Of a stretch of 64,000 bases of DNA, positions 12,942-24,800 are shown piece after piece. This DNA is from Xiphydria camelus. Its lineage: Eukaryota; Arthropoda; Insecta; Hymenoptera; Xiphydriidae. The stretch is taken from contig OY783195.1 of NCBI GenBank assembly GCA_963678675.1, forward strand, positions 8,380,001-8,444,000, in the 5' to 3' direction. The notes beneath the pieces were generated by a model, which worked only from the letters and a program-made list of their open reading frames with translations, did no database searches and had not been told where the DNA came from. Numbering within the stretch: the first letter of the stretch is position 1; each line of letters begins with the position of its first letter. Both the position numbers and the translations under genes were made by a program.

Positions 12942-14058
12942 GGGCATTCCGTATAAAACCGGCCACGACCCGAACCTTTTTTAATTGCGTCCATTTTTTT
13001 TGTAGAATAATCTTTCACCAACACGTTCTCGAGTTATAAAATAATGAAACTTTGAAGAGAAAAATGAGTACTCGCGAGCTTCGGATGATTATAGGTAACT
13101 GCGATAAAAACAATGAGTGATTTTTTTTCGTCAGGTGCTCTATGCGATGACAAAATGAAAAAAAAAAAAAATTTACATCATTCTGGATTTTTTATGACTC
13201 CATAAAGTTAAAGAATTAATTTATTTGAAATGCGTATCTTTTTTTTCCGGCTTAGTCTTAAAAAATTCGTAATTTAATTACCAAAATGTTAAGCCGTCGT
13301 TCACACATTGTGGAGAAACTTCCTCTACTTTTTTTTTTCATCTCGATAATGAAATTCCGAAAGCCTTTGGGATCGACATGTATAAATGTTTTTAATGCAC
13401 TATCGTTTTTCTTATAATCAAAATTGAAATAAAGAACATTCCAGTTATATTTAGAGTGTAAATTTATTCAAATGTGATACTAATGGAATGTAAATTGTTA
13501 ACAATAACTACCCAATAAATTTGATTTCCAGTCAAGATGTTACATTTTTCATTTTAAATCTCAGATTAAAGCTTATTACATTTGCTTCGTACAAATATAA
13601 CTGGAATGTCTCTTATTTCAATTCTGATTATAAAAAAAACGATGCTGCATTAAAAACATGTATACATGTTTTTCCGAAGGGCCTTTGGAACTTCATTATT
13701 CCGATGGAAAAAAATAGAAAAAAGTTTTTCCACTATGAACGACGGCTTAAAATTTTCGTCATTAAATTACAAAATTTTTAACTTTATGGATTCATTAAAA
13801 ATTCAGAATGATGTACCTACAAATATTTTTTCATTTTTTCATCGTATAAAGCACTTCAAGATGAAAAAATTCACTCATTGTTTACGTCGATAGCATTTTT
13901 TAATCGGAGTTATAATAATCCGAGGTTCGAGAAAGTGTTGGTGAAAAAATTTGAAAAAAATTACAAAGGCTTATTGTATTGAGTATATTGTACAAAAAAA
14001 ATGGACGAAATTAAAAATGGTCGGGTTTTAGAAGTGGCCGGTTATATATGGAATGCCC
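12942..14058. mobile_element. fold-back element, arms of about 500 bp
   Basis: The arms, about 12942-13450 and 13540-14058, are inverted copies of one another. Terminal sequence is GGGCATTCCGTATAAAACC on the left, mirrored by GGTTATATATGGAATGCCC on the right. Shared internal blocks include the AACATTCCAGTTATAT match near the centre. There is no open transposase. I could not define the target duplication. It is a non-autonomous DNA transposon of unknown superfamily. Confidence 0.78.
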
Positions 14059-16381
14059 CATATATAAAAGGTACGAGTACATTGTCTTTTGGTTTAAAAG
14101 CTCATAGCAATTCTTTTGGTAATTGCAGCGAGGAATGAGTAGGAATCATATTTCTGTTGTGAATTTGCAAATGTGCTTGAAGCTTTTAAACAACACAAAA
14201 GTCTGGTAAAATTATTGACAAATCTGATGCGAAGACAAATTCTATAGGAAATGTATAAATATGCAAATGTTTTTAAATTTCACAATTCGTTTTGCAAATT
14301 GAATCTACTTTTGCATTGCAGTCATATTGTAAATATACAAAACACCCTAACAATGACGTTTTTTAGGGGTGTTCCTACTCGATTTGATTCTGGAGAACGG
14401 TGAAGGAGACGACATATCGCACGTGGAAATCAAAGTTAAGAGCTTTTCGGTATTACGAGAATATTCTGTTAATGTAGATGTAAATATAGGTTTGAGAGAC
14501 TTCTGGCAAATAGTCTTTTGTTGTTGTCGCTAAATATGTATGCCGCTTATTTCGTCGCATCTGCTTTGTACGGACAAAGCTGACACGCGCGCTCTAAAAT
14601 ATATTTATTTCGTACACATTGCATTTATGTTACATATAGGTATACGCGTTTGGAGAATTAATTCAGAAGCTTTTCGTTTAGTTTGCCAACAATGCATCGC
14701 GTCGGCGATAACGAAAGTGTGAAAGTGTTTATTAGAAGTAACGATAAGCGATCGCCAACTGCGCATTGAGGCGGAATTGTGCGAAGAGAGTTCATACGGA
14801 AGTGTGTATTTCCGTGTCAGTACGCAGTTGGCAACTGTATTTTTAATCAGCTGGTAAGTTCGATTTAAACGAGCCGAGTTGAAATGATCGTTTCTACCGG
14901 AATTTCCGCGTTCCTAATCATTATAATGTAACTAATTCTTGGTCTATATTATTACTAAATATAGTAGACAGATTTTGTATTTAAAAAATCGGCCACTATT
15001 ACAGTATCTAATTCAATAAAAATAAGTTCGATCTCGGATTGTAAGGAGAAGATGGGTCATTAAAAGTAAGTTGATAAAAAAAAGCACGTTCCTCTAGAAT
15101 CGAAAAAGCAATTACGAAGTTAAAATAAGAATGAGATGGGATCTAAGGCAGCCTCGAAGAACGCGTAAAAGAAGCGGAGGTAAAAAGTCTACGTACAACA
15201 ACGCGAACGGAGCTATGTGCTTCTTTCTTTTCTTATTCGTCGCTAGCGACCGTGTGACGCACCTACACGTACGGTATTCATATGTATTCGAAAGCATTCA
15301 GCCTTTCAGATTTTTAATTTACCGGGAAGCTGCTTACAATTTAATATAACAGAGTTGGAAGATCATATAGAGAGATGCATTTCCCGTCATTCGCTTCGAA
15401 TGTGGGTAATGCATCCGCACTTCTATTGTAGCTACACATGTACATATTACGTATGAATATCCGGCACTCGAGAGGGAAGGAGTAATTAGCGGATGATTCG
15501 GTTGTTCACCATTCCTTTTCGAGCCATGCTATATTCTGAAACGATGTTAGGGACGAATTTGCAATTTTGTCTGGAGTACTATCCGTAGATTAATTTTTCA
15601 ATCATAGTACGAATCTGAAAAATGGTGCTATAGTAATTCAAATAAAATCGTTATGTAATTTCCGGGGATTTTTTTTCCACTGAAAATTCAACGAAAAGCA
15701 AGCACTTCGAAAGTAAAGAGCGGCGATGCCTCTCTCGTTCTTTTCGAATGTACAGTTTTAGGGATTTGCTGGGTTTGATATAAATGACGGGAATTTCCTC
15801 GTCTTTGTTCCGGACGAGAAAGAAAGATGGAGAGAGTCCAGTTACTTCGCCTTTAAAAACGGACTTTTCCCCGGCTAAAATAAACTCAAGAGGTCTCGAA
15901 GAGGAGTACGTGGTAGAAATGATAGTTTCGTTCAACGCCGCTTGCGAAAGCGGATATGTATGAGTAATCTACGGTCTACGTTATACGTAGCATTTGCCGT
16001 GTGCGCGAAATATGGAGCATGTAAAAAAAAGGGACAGCCTGGAAAATTTGCAATCGGTAATTACTTCCACGCGAGCGAATAGTCATATACGGTGACGACT
16101 ACATGACATTTATAGATTTTCCCATTTAAAGTAACTCATTTTTCTTGAATTTCATACATGCATGCATACCATGCAAACGTGAAAATGAACAAGAAATAGA
16201 GTTAAGAGTAAGAAAATACGATCACACCCCGGAGATCCCTTTTAAAATAAAAGTTGAAGTAATGTATGGTCAGATTCTGAAGAAAGCAAGCCAGAACGAC
16301 TTACGGCAGTCAGTTGATTTTATAAAAAACATAAAAAAAATATGCTTTTATCAGAATTGCGAGAAACAGACAACGCTAAAT
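14059..16381. other. intergenic region with no gene recognised
   Basis: Moderately AT-rich. Open frames (for example minus-strand 15651-15935) show no domain, signal peptide or splice context that I recognise. I see no repeat structure. Confidence 0.35.
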
Positions 16382-16624
16382 GAGGGGATGAGAAGCCAAG
16401 GGGTCTAAGTAGAAAAACAAGCTTTCCAAGATAATCCACATTAAAGTATTTTTGTTTTTTAAAAATACCTGCAATTCATTTGCCTCAAGTGTATAAGCTG
16501 TATGAATTATTCATACAGCTTATACACTTGAGGTAAAGGAATTGCAGGTACATATTTTTAAAGAGCAATAATACTTTAATGTGGATTATCTCGGAAAACT
16601 TGTTTTTGGCTTATCATCCCCTCA
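16382..16624. repeat. near-perfect palindromic MITE
   Basis: A 243-bp palindrome with arms of about 115 bp meets at a centre of complementary TGTATGAAT/ATTCATACA sequence. The ends are GAGGGGATGA and its complement, flanked on both sides by AAAT, which may be a 4-bp target duplication. The arms are almost identical, so it is either young or under gene conversion. Confidence 0.75.
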
Positions 16625-16664
16625 AATAAGAAATGTTCGCAACGACGAAGCGACGATTTTGCGT

Positions 16665-16993
16665 TACCTAAAATATCCTGCAGCGCATTGTAGTTTTAGG
16701 AAAAATTGAAACCTCAACTCCGAAATAATACATTCTTCCTGATGCTTATAAACGTCTACATTGAAATAATGTAAATAAGGAAAGTAACGAACTAATTCCA
16801 GAAAATTCCTCAAGCTCTATATTAGGGAGAGGAGTAGAGATTTGAGGAATTTTCTAGAATTAGTTCGTTACTTTCCTTATTTACTTTATTTCAATATATA
16901 GACGTTTATAAGCATGGGGAAGAATGTATTATTTCGGAGTTGAGATTTCAATTTTTTCTAAAACTATAACGCGCTGCAGGATATTTTCGGTAC
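16665..16993. repeat. second palindromic element next to the first
   Basis: The outer arms share AAAATATCCTGCAGCGC and its complement, and the match continues inward to a centre near 16815. It starts only about 40 bp after the previous palindrome but has unrelated sequence. No duplication was fixed. Confidence 0.72.
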
Positions 16994-17805
16994 TCCTCTC
17001 CCTAATTCTTCCAAAATGTAAAATTCTCCGACAATTCCCGATTTTCCAGAATTCCACGGCCGCGCTGTAATGTGCAATTAACCCTCTGTGGTAACCAAGA
17101 GTCCACCTGATCCAAGCTTCAATTTTGAAGCTGACTGTACTTCTTTTTTTACAATCATAACTAGACCCTCGTCAGATCTCGGAATAAATAGCTTCTTTTT
17201 AAAACTCGTACTATGAACCTTCTTCGGACTTTGGAAAAAATTGTTTTTGAAACGTGCGAACTATTTATTGCTTCAAGGTACCATATCTTATGAGAATCAT
17301 CCGTTGACTTGATTAAGAAAATTTTAAAAATAAAGAAGTTATAACACTTTTAGTAAAGTAGCTCATTTTTAACGCATCTACATATTCACGATCGTTTTTG
17401 AATGTGGCATCATTTCATTTCTTACGTAGAGACGGTGATTAGATAGGGTGACTTCGCCGGTTAGCCGACCGTACCCTGTTTTCGACCAGATTTAACCCTC
17501 GTACGTCCCTCGGGTCTATAATGACCCACAGCGTTCAATATCGATAAGTTATTATTATGCCTTTAGAGATAATCTTCTGAAATTTTTAGACATTGTTTCT
17601 TTCTTATAACGATACTTTTTCATGATGGAAATAAGCATGTAATTATGTAATTTTGTCGACTACAAAAAACTGCACGTACAAGGTCTTCGGGTCATATATG
17701 ACCCATACTGTAGAATGTTTTGTTATTTGTATTCAGGTACCATTTGCAGTCAATGTACCATTTTTCTTATATTATGCAGTTTCCAATGATTTCATAATAC
17801 TTCAG

Positions 17806-18276
17806 TCAAATTTTATAAAGTGTACGTAGTTTGTTTGCTGAATGACCATGCATGTAGAGACGGAGTACGGACGTGGTTATTCCTGCTCTGCTCGGTTCTC
17901 CTGTAGGTATCTCTCCAAGTAGTGCGAGGAGTGTCTGTCTGATGGTATTAGCGTATATAATACCACCCATTACAATCGAAAGATCGAGAAATTTTTCAAA
18001 TTTATCTTTTGTAAGAGGACGCCATTTCTTCATATGAGAATTTTCAACCTGATGATTTTGAGTTTCATAACGATTCGTCTCCTCTATAATCCTTTCAAGC
18101 AGACGAGAAGCAAAAAAATAATTGAAATAATCGATTGGACTATTTCCCGATATAAAGATTTTCGGATTTATTTCGGAGCTACCTTCGAAATCTTTGATTG
18201 ATGGGTAAAAATACGGGTACATGTACTTTTGGTTCGGATTCGTCACTAGTCCAAGCTTCATTTTCAGCCATTGCAT
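17806..18276 (-). pseudogene. piggyBac transposase fragment
   Basis: The frame reads with the start of the piggyBac DDE domain: a block SPIDYFNYFFASRLLERI, then ETNRYETQ and MKKWRPLTKDKFEKFLDL. These match the family pattern of conserved ETNRYA and RKWKPVT stretches. The N-terminus is displaced and the catalytic C-terminal half is missing, so it cannot be functional. Confidence 0.8.
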
Positions 18277-18414
18277 TGTTGGATATACTACTGTATCAAT
18301 ACAGCCGTAAAGAACAGGTGAGCGAGGTAGGCTTATAGATTGCGCGGAGCGTTGCGTTTGCGCGAACGAATTCGCAATACGCCACCTATAAGGCTTTTCG
18401 CGTATACCGTGTCA

Positions 18415-18800
18415 TCATTCACCATATTGTATTCGCCATTTTGGATTTGAGACTAGACCGATTTGGACATCAGCATCGTAATGAGCGACCCCGAAAACCC
18501 TCCGAGTAACAAGTTTCGGGCCATAATCTTCAAATTTTAAAAATCTCTGGATTCATCATCCGCCATCTTGGATTTGAGAAAATAGACCAATTTGGATATC
18601 AGCATCGTAATGAGCGATCCAAAAAAACCCTGAGCAACAAGTTTCGGGCCATAATCTTCAAATTCTAAATATTTCTGGAATTCATCATCCGCCATATTGC
18701 ATTCGCCATCTTGAGTTTGAGAATAGAGCGATTCTGATATCAGCATCGTAATGAGCGACCCAAAAAAACCCCGAGTAACAAGTTTTGAGCGATAATCTTT
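18415..18800. repeat. three tandem copies of an approximately 130-bp unit inside the piggyBac
   Basis: Three direct copies share ATCAGCATCGTAATGAGCGA and AACAAGTTTCGGGCCATAATC blocks, with modest divergence. They lie where the transposase N-terminal coding region would be, so they probably arose by local amplification of the element. Confidence 0.75.
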
Positions 18801-19065
18801 CCTGCCACATTTTTTCCACTGGATCCAAAGTCGATTTTGCCCTGCGTCCGGGGTGGTCGATATATCGACCAGCAGTTAGCTCGGGGCCTCCAAATAGGAA
18901 ATTATTGACTTTATTTATAAATTTTACGTTTAAAAAGTCGATTTTAACTGAAATTTCCACGGGCTCTAAAGGTTAATATATACGAGTACATACATCCTAC
19001 CCTTGGGTCATATATGACCCGAAGGACTTAAGTGTAAGTATAAATGAGGGCCGTACGAGGGTTAA

Positions 19066-19928
19066 AGAAAATTAAAGAAAATAAGAATATCAGCGCATTT
19101 TTAATATTTTTGACTACGCCACTGCATAAATCCACCATTCAACTACTTATACAACACTTATAAGAGGTGGCACCCCCTTGCGGTTTAAAACTGGTGGTCG
19201 AGAATGGGGAAAAACATCATTTTTTATAAAATACATATTCTTTTAATTTTCAGAAAGATTGAGATACATTTTTAACATTTAGACCAATTCTATAGTTCCT
19301 GTGGATTCGATATGTGAATGTTTTAGTTTAAACAGCTGCGTATATATTGGACTTACGCATTGTTGAAAATCAAACTAATGTAATCTGGTCGAAAACTGAC
19401 GAAGTCACCGTATTCTACAAAATGTTTGGAGGATGTTCCATAATTTATCGGTGTAAATTGGAACCTATCATTTAAAAATTGACTGGGTCCATTTGACACA
19501 TGTGTGACCACCGCGGTTCTGCGTGGACGTGTGACTACGGAGTTAACAAAAATTAACGGTACCAAAAATCGCAGCTAATTCGTGCGCGCGAGTGAATCCC
19601 ACTTCCTCGCGTAAAGGTGCGTAGTTATAACTACTTACGGTTACGAACCAAGTGTCATTGACCCGCAAACTCCGCGTTACGTCTCGATTCCCTGGTTAAA
19701 AATTCCGATCAATTTCGATAGCAGGAAAACTAATCGGTATCAATCGGATTTTTGTTCGACCTGATTGAAACCGATTACGTTCCGCTGAAAATTCAATAGG
19801 AACTAATCGGAAAATTCTCGGACAAAAATCCGATTGAAACATATTCAATTTTATTGAAAATCCAACCGGTTTCTATTCATTTGAATCGCATCTTTTAAAC
19901 AGGGTTCTACCATCGATTCGAATCCTAG
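19066..19928. other. spacer with no gene seen
   Basis: AT-rich on the left. About 19690-19870 is repetitive in AATCGGA/CCGATT-type words similar to 9390-9680. I find no coding features. Confidence 0.35.
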
Positions 19929-19931
19929 TAA

Positions 19932-20057
19932 GGGCCGGTTTTACCAACACGGTATAAACGCGGTATAGCGCTATACTGAGAATAACCAGCAATAAGCCTT
20001 ATGGTTATTCTCAGTATAGCGCTATACCGCGTTTATACCTGTTGGTAAAACCGGCCC
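19932..20057. mobile_element. 126-bp Harbinger-type palindromic MITE
   Basis: The arms are about 55 bp, starting GGGCCGGTTTTACCAACA, and are almost perfectly complementary. The 3-bp duplication TAA (19929-19931 and 20058-20060) fits the TWA target preference of PIF/Harbinger elements. Confidence 0.8.
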
Positions 20058-20060
20058 TAA

Positions 20061-21175
20061 ATCCGAAATAGATATCCGTCGGGCGAAACGATAAGGATAT
20101 CATTCCAAGTCCGTAATAATTGATAGCAACGTTCTTATCGAAGCGAACCTCCATGCGGTAGCACGCACATTAGGGAGCAGTATGACAGCCCAAGCAAGAG
20201 CGATAAAACGGCACGATGAATTATAAATCGACGCAAATCTCTCATCATCCTCCGCGGTTATTGATCGCTTAAAATTATTTCAAGACGTCACATATCGAGC
20301 GTCGATCAAAGCGCGTGGCGTGGAAACCGGTGCGCGAGCATATGGACGCGTTTATTTATCCGCTCGAAGCGATCGGCGCGAAATAAACGAGAAATCCGTG
20401 CGAATCGGTGCGACCGAAATGATCTCGTTCGAGATTACAAACAAATTCGGACGACACGGGACGGACGTAAAACGCGAAGGCGCGGCACGTGTTTTTGTTT
20501 AGGGGAAGCTGACATTCGGCCGACTTTCATCGGTGACTGTACCGCTTAATCTGCGCTTTCTCTCGCTCTCGGGAACATACGCGGAGCATCGCGTCGCGTC
20601 TCCTAGAAGTACGCGCAGCTGGCAAACGAGGAAAAGCGAATGCGACGAGACATACCCATGAGTTCCAGCTCCGGAAATATTCCGAGATCCACATCCCCAA
20701 GTCCGCTCCACTGCGGGTCTTCCTTTATCAGCATGTTTGACGTGCGTACGCGTCACTGAATCTCGTCCGAGTACCGCCGCAGCGCGAGTCGATCGTGGAA
20801 ATGTCGCGAACAATGCGTAGATATCGTGAGGCACGTTAAAATTCCGACGTCTTTACGTATCACTCCACACCCGATACGAACAGATACAAGTACACCGCGG
20901 AACACCGCCGCGAATGTAGCCGGAGTTCTGAGAATCGAAGTCGCGGTTATTTCAGACTCGATGGCAGCGGCATTTTGCGGAAACCGGCCAAACTACTGAG
21001 GAGCGGGAAGAAACGGATCAAAGAAAATTGTATTGCGCTGAACGCAATACAATTTGCAGATCGCTACCGCGCCTGAATTTACTATAAGTACGCAAGAAAT
21101 GTAATATTGTTCGAAATATTGTCGCCTGTTGAATCTGTTTGAAATCATCGGTATCGCCTGCCACTTTTTTTTATA
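20061..21175. other. spacer with CpG-rich stretch at about 20150-21000
   Basis: GC- and CpG-rich compared with its neighbours. No open frame has a recognisable product. It could hold the promoter or first exon of a gene outside this window, but nothing here proves it. Confidence 0.3.
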
Positions 21176-21564
21176 TGCCGGGTTTTCTCAAACCTCTGAC
21201 CCAGAGGAAAACCTGCGGAAATCAAAGGAAACCTTCATTAAAAAATTACGTATATAATGCAATTGATTTAATTGAAATCTGTTAAGAATTTACGGAGAAA
21301 TTAATTATTAAAAAGTAATTAATATTTTGAATTTATTCCGCATTGATAACGTCATATCAAGACTCATTAAGATAATGTTTATAACAATGATAGCAATTGC
21401 GATTATCTTCATGAGCCTTGATATGATGTCATCAGTGCTGAATAAACAATATAAGAATTTCTCCATAAATTCTTTACGGATTTCAATAAAATCAATTGCA
21501 TTATGTCCGTCATTTTTTAATGAACATAGGGTTTTCCTATGGGTCAGGTTTGAGAACACCCCGT
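21176..21564. repeat. fold-back MITE with TA-rich flanks
   Basis: An inverted repeat of about 390 bp. The arms share TTCTCAAACC and CTGACCCA near the ends, and the match extends through most of the length to a centre near 21370. It is flanked by TATA on both sides, compatible with a TA target duplication. It is non-autonomous. Confidence 0.7.
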
Positions 21565-21827
21565 ATAATAAATTTTTCAACGATTAGATTAAAAAAACCG
21601 CGCGATAGCGACCTGTAAATAGTCAAATACGATCGATTAAATTTGATTATAGTGCATGAAAATAAGTAGAAAAAGAAACATCACTTGTCTCAATAAATCA
21701 TGTCAAATTGGCAAAGTTCAAACGATGCTAAAAGACGGCCTATAGAAGCCTTCGTTTATCGCGCGTTACGGAAATTTTAGGATGTGGTATATGTGTATGT
21801 AAATAAATATATATTTCTTTCAGCAAA

Positions 21828-24800
21828 CTACTTCATTCGCCTCTGCTTTACAAGGTGATTTCGCAGGGCGATCTGTTTGTCTTTGAAGGACCTCTTTATC
21901 TTCCTCTTGATCTTGTGCTTCACCATTTGGAAAGCCTTTGTCTTCTTCTTCTCCCGATTCGTCTTGCTGCACAGGAGATTCTGACGGCCGTCCCTGTAGC
22001 CGAACTTTTCCCTGTCCTCCTGCCCCTTCTGCAAATTAAAAATGATCGCCAAGCTGCAGCTTCGCAGAATAACGCGAAAAAAACTCAGACCAGCCCGAGA
22101 AGTTCGCGAGCTGAGCTCCAACCACTCACCTTGACGCTATCCATTCTCGCCTGCTTGTCATGCTTCCGCTTCTTGAAAATGTTTTCAATGTCCTCCAGTT
22201 GCACGAGTTCTCCACGCGTCTTATCAGTCGCTGGACTGGGATGGGGTCTCTTCAGTCCGCGTTTCGCGTGCGTGACTTGCCGTTTTATCAGGGCCACGTC
22301 TATCTTCTTGAAATCCTCATCAGTGAGCAACCGATCGGTGGAAATCAGCGACGCCTTCGCCTTGTCCTCCGCAGTCAATTCGACCTTCTTCTCTGCTTTC
22401 AATTTCGCCTGTTTCGCCAGCTTCTCCTTCTTCCTCTCCAATTTTGTCCTTTTGGCCTTCTTGTAGACGTTTCTCTTTCTCGTCTTCTGCTCCGATTCTT
22501 CCACTTCCGACGGTGTTTCGCTCTTTCGTTCCTTTTTTGAAGATTCCTGCACGGGGGAAGTTTCAGCAGTGTCTTCGTCTTCGAGCTTCCGTTTCTTCGC
22601 TTTCCACCCGTCCTTAGCCTCAAGGTCTTCGTCCTCTTCGTCGCTTTGATCGTCATCGCTGCAATCCTCGACCTCCTCGTCTTCTTCGCCCGCTTCACTG
22701 TCCGTTTCCCATTCCCCGTCGTTCTCCTCGTCGCTGCTATGCTTTACGTCGATCCACTCGTCCTCGTCCTTCGGGAAGAAGAATTGATAGCGATGCTTGC
22801 GATACGTTACGTATTATAAATACAGCAAAACCTTGCGGAGCGATTTCTCCGCTCTTGCCATAGAAGAAAGGCGGAAGAGACAAGAGCAAAAGTGAAGACA
22901 GAGGTGAAAAATAAAATTAAGTTTACGCGAAAGGAGTAAATAATCGGATCATCGAAGACTATCGCAAGGCAAACTCTCGAGGGATATTGCTAAATTGTTT
23001 CGCGAATACTTAAAACAAAGCTTTTAGACTTTCGTGGCTATTGCCATTATAGTTGAGTTACGAGTATTACTACTCTTGGTTTCCGGGTGGTAACCGCGTC
23101 TAAATTTATTTACCAACGTTTCGCAAACACAGCAGTTTGCTTCATCGTGATGACGATGTTTTCATACTGAGGGTCAACTGAAGATGAAGAAAACTGAAAT
23201 GTTTGTGAAACGTTGGCAAATAAAGAAATACGGGCATGGTTACCTCCTGGAATACTTATAACTCATAACTATAATGACAATGGCCGCAAAAGCCTAAAAG
23301 TTTTGATTTTTAATTCTTCGCACATTTAAGTATTCGCGAAACAACTTTCCAAATAACACAAGATATAAAAGCCTTCTGCAAGATCTTTTCAAGACGTCTT
23401 AGGCATCTTTTTCTGAGTACTTTTAACATGAAAAGAAATCTTTAAGGAGTCTTGCAAGATATCTTGCAGAGTTTTTTACGCCTTGTATTATCTGGATTAA
23501 AGATAACCCTTGAGAGTTTGCCTTGTAGTAGTCCTTAATGATTCGACGATTCACTCTTTTCGTACAAATTTAATTTTATACTGAAGGTCATCGGCTCTGA
23601 TGAAGCAAATTGCAATGTTTGCAAAACATTGGTAAATAAATAAACGTAGACGCGGTTACCGCACTCAAAAATCGAGAGTAATAATACTTATAACTATAAT
23701 ACACAAGCGATTAGTTTACACGATATGATCACTACTTACATCGCTGCCTTCACTGTCGATGTCGATCATATCCTTGTGACCAGTCTCCAGAAGAACCTCC
23801 GCTCCGGGAACGAACTCCTTGGCATTTACTTCGCCGTATTTCCGAGCCTCCAGAGCGGCGGTAGCCTCTGTGGGTCTTCCTCGGTCCTTTTTGTGCAGCA
23901 AATGCGGCATTGAATTGCGGAAGAGCGTGATGAGCGATCGTGCGGCCATCATTACGCTACGCTCGCGATAGTTTTTGTACTGAGCCAAATCCCGGAGGAG
24001 GTCTTCGTTCATTACCAACGGACAGCGAGAGCATATTTCGCGAACTGCGTTCAATCTAAACGTAAATCCTTGTTAATGTGGTAAACGAAGTTTTGCGGGG
24101 AACAGGCTGCTCACTAATCACCGAGAGAAATTACCCGATAGCCATGACGTCCGAAGAATTCCGCTCAGTGACAAAATTGTTCACCAGGGTCTTTAGGAGC
24201 GGCTCGAGAACATCCGGTGGAACCAACTCGTGAGATGCCTGTGCGACGAATTGCAATAGCTTCGTCACCTCTGCAATTGTTTGATAAAAATCGAGCGAGG
24301 TGGTGTTATTGTCTTCCCAAAGTACACTCGGAGCTCTATTACCGAATTATCGGTGCATCACTCCGATATTCGCTAATAAAGCCGCTTTTAATCTTGGCGA
24401 AAAATAGGTACAGATTAAGAATTGGAGAAAAACTGGAGGTCTTCGCATTATAAACTCACCTCTCTGATGCGGTTGAAGGAAGCGTTGGAGGTACGGATAA
24501 AAGTTGAACAAGAACAAATCGTGCAGCCCTATGAGCCTGGAGATTACGTCGAGCGTCATCAACTTGATCTCGAACCGGTCATTCTTCTTCTCCATCTGCT
24601 TAAATAACTTCTCCGCGAAGCCCTGAGGATCGTGGATCAAGTGCAAGGCCGAGAAATTGAATTGCGGAGCCTTCGATTTCTTCTTCTTCGATTTCTGGAA
24701 GATGTACTTCAAGTTAAGCGCGTTGCGAATTCGACAAAATCGTCTCGAATGCATCGCTTTTCACGACGCAAGTAGGAGCGATTCGGCCAAGACGTTATCG

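Larger units (their letters stand above)
17496..19061 (-). mobile_element. decayed piggyBac transposon
   Basis: The ends read CCCTCGTACG and its reverse complement, flanked by the TTAA duplication (17492-17495 and 19062-19065), which is diagnostic for piggyBac. Subterminal palindromic words of the GGGTCATATATGACCC type occur near both ends (about 17510-17705 and 19005-19021). It contains a truncated minus-strand transposase and a threefold internal repeat. Confidence 0.88.

Noticed and set aside
15651..15935. 94-residue minus-strand open frame
   Set aside because: No recognisable domain, and no supporting splice sites or polyadenylation context.
20499..20834. 111-residue minus-strand open frame in a CpG-rich stretch
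   Set aside because: GC-rich composition explains the open frame. No start context or domain.
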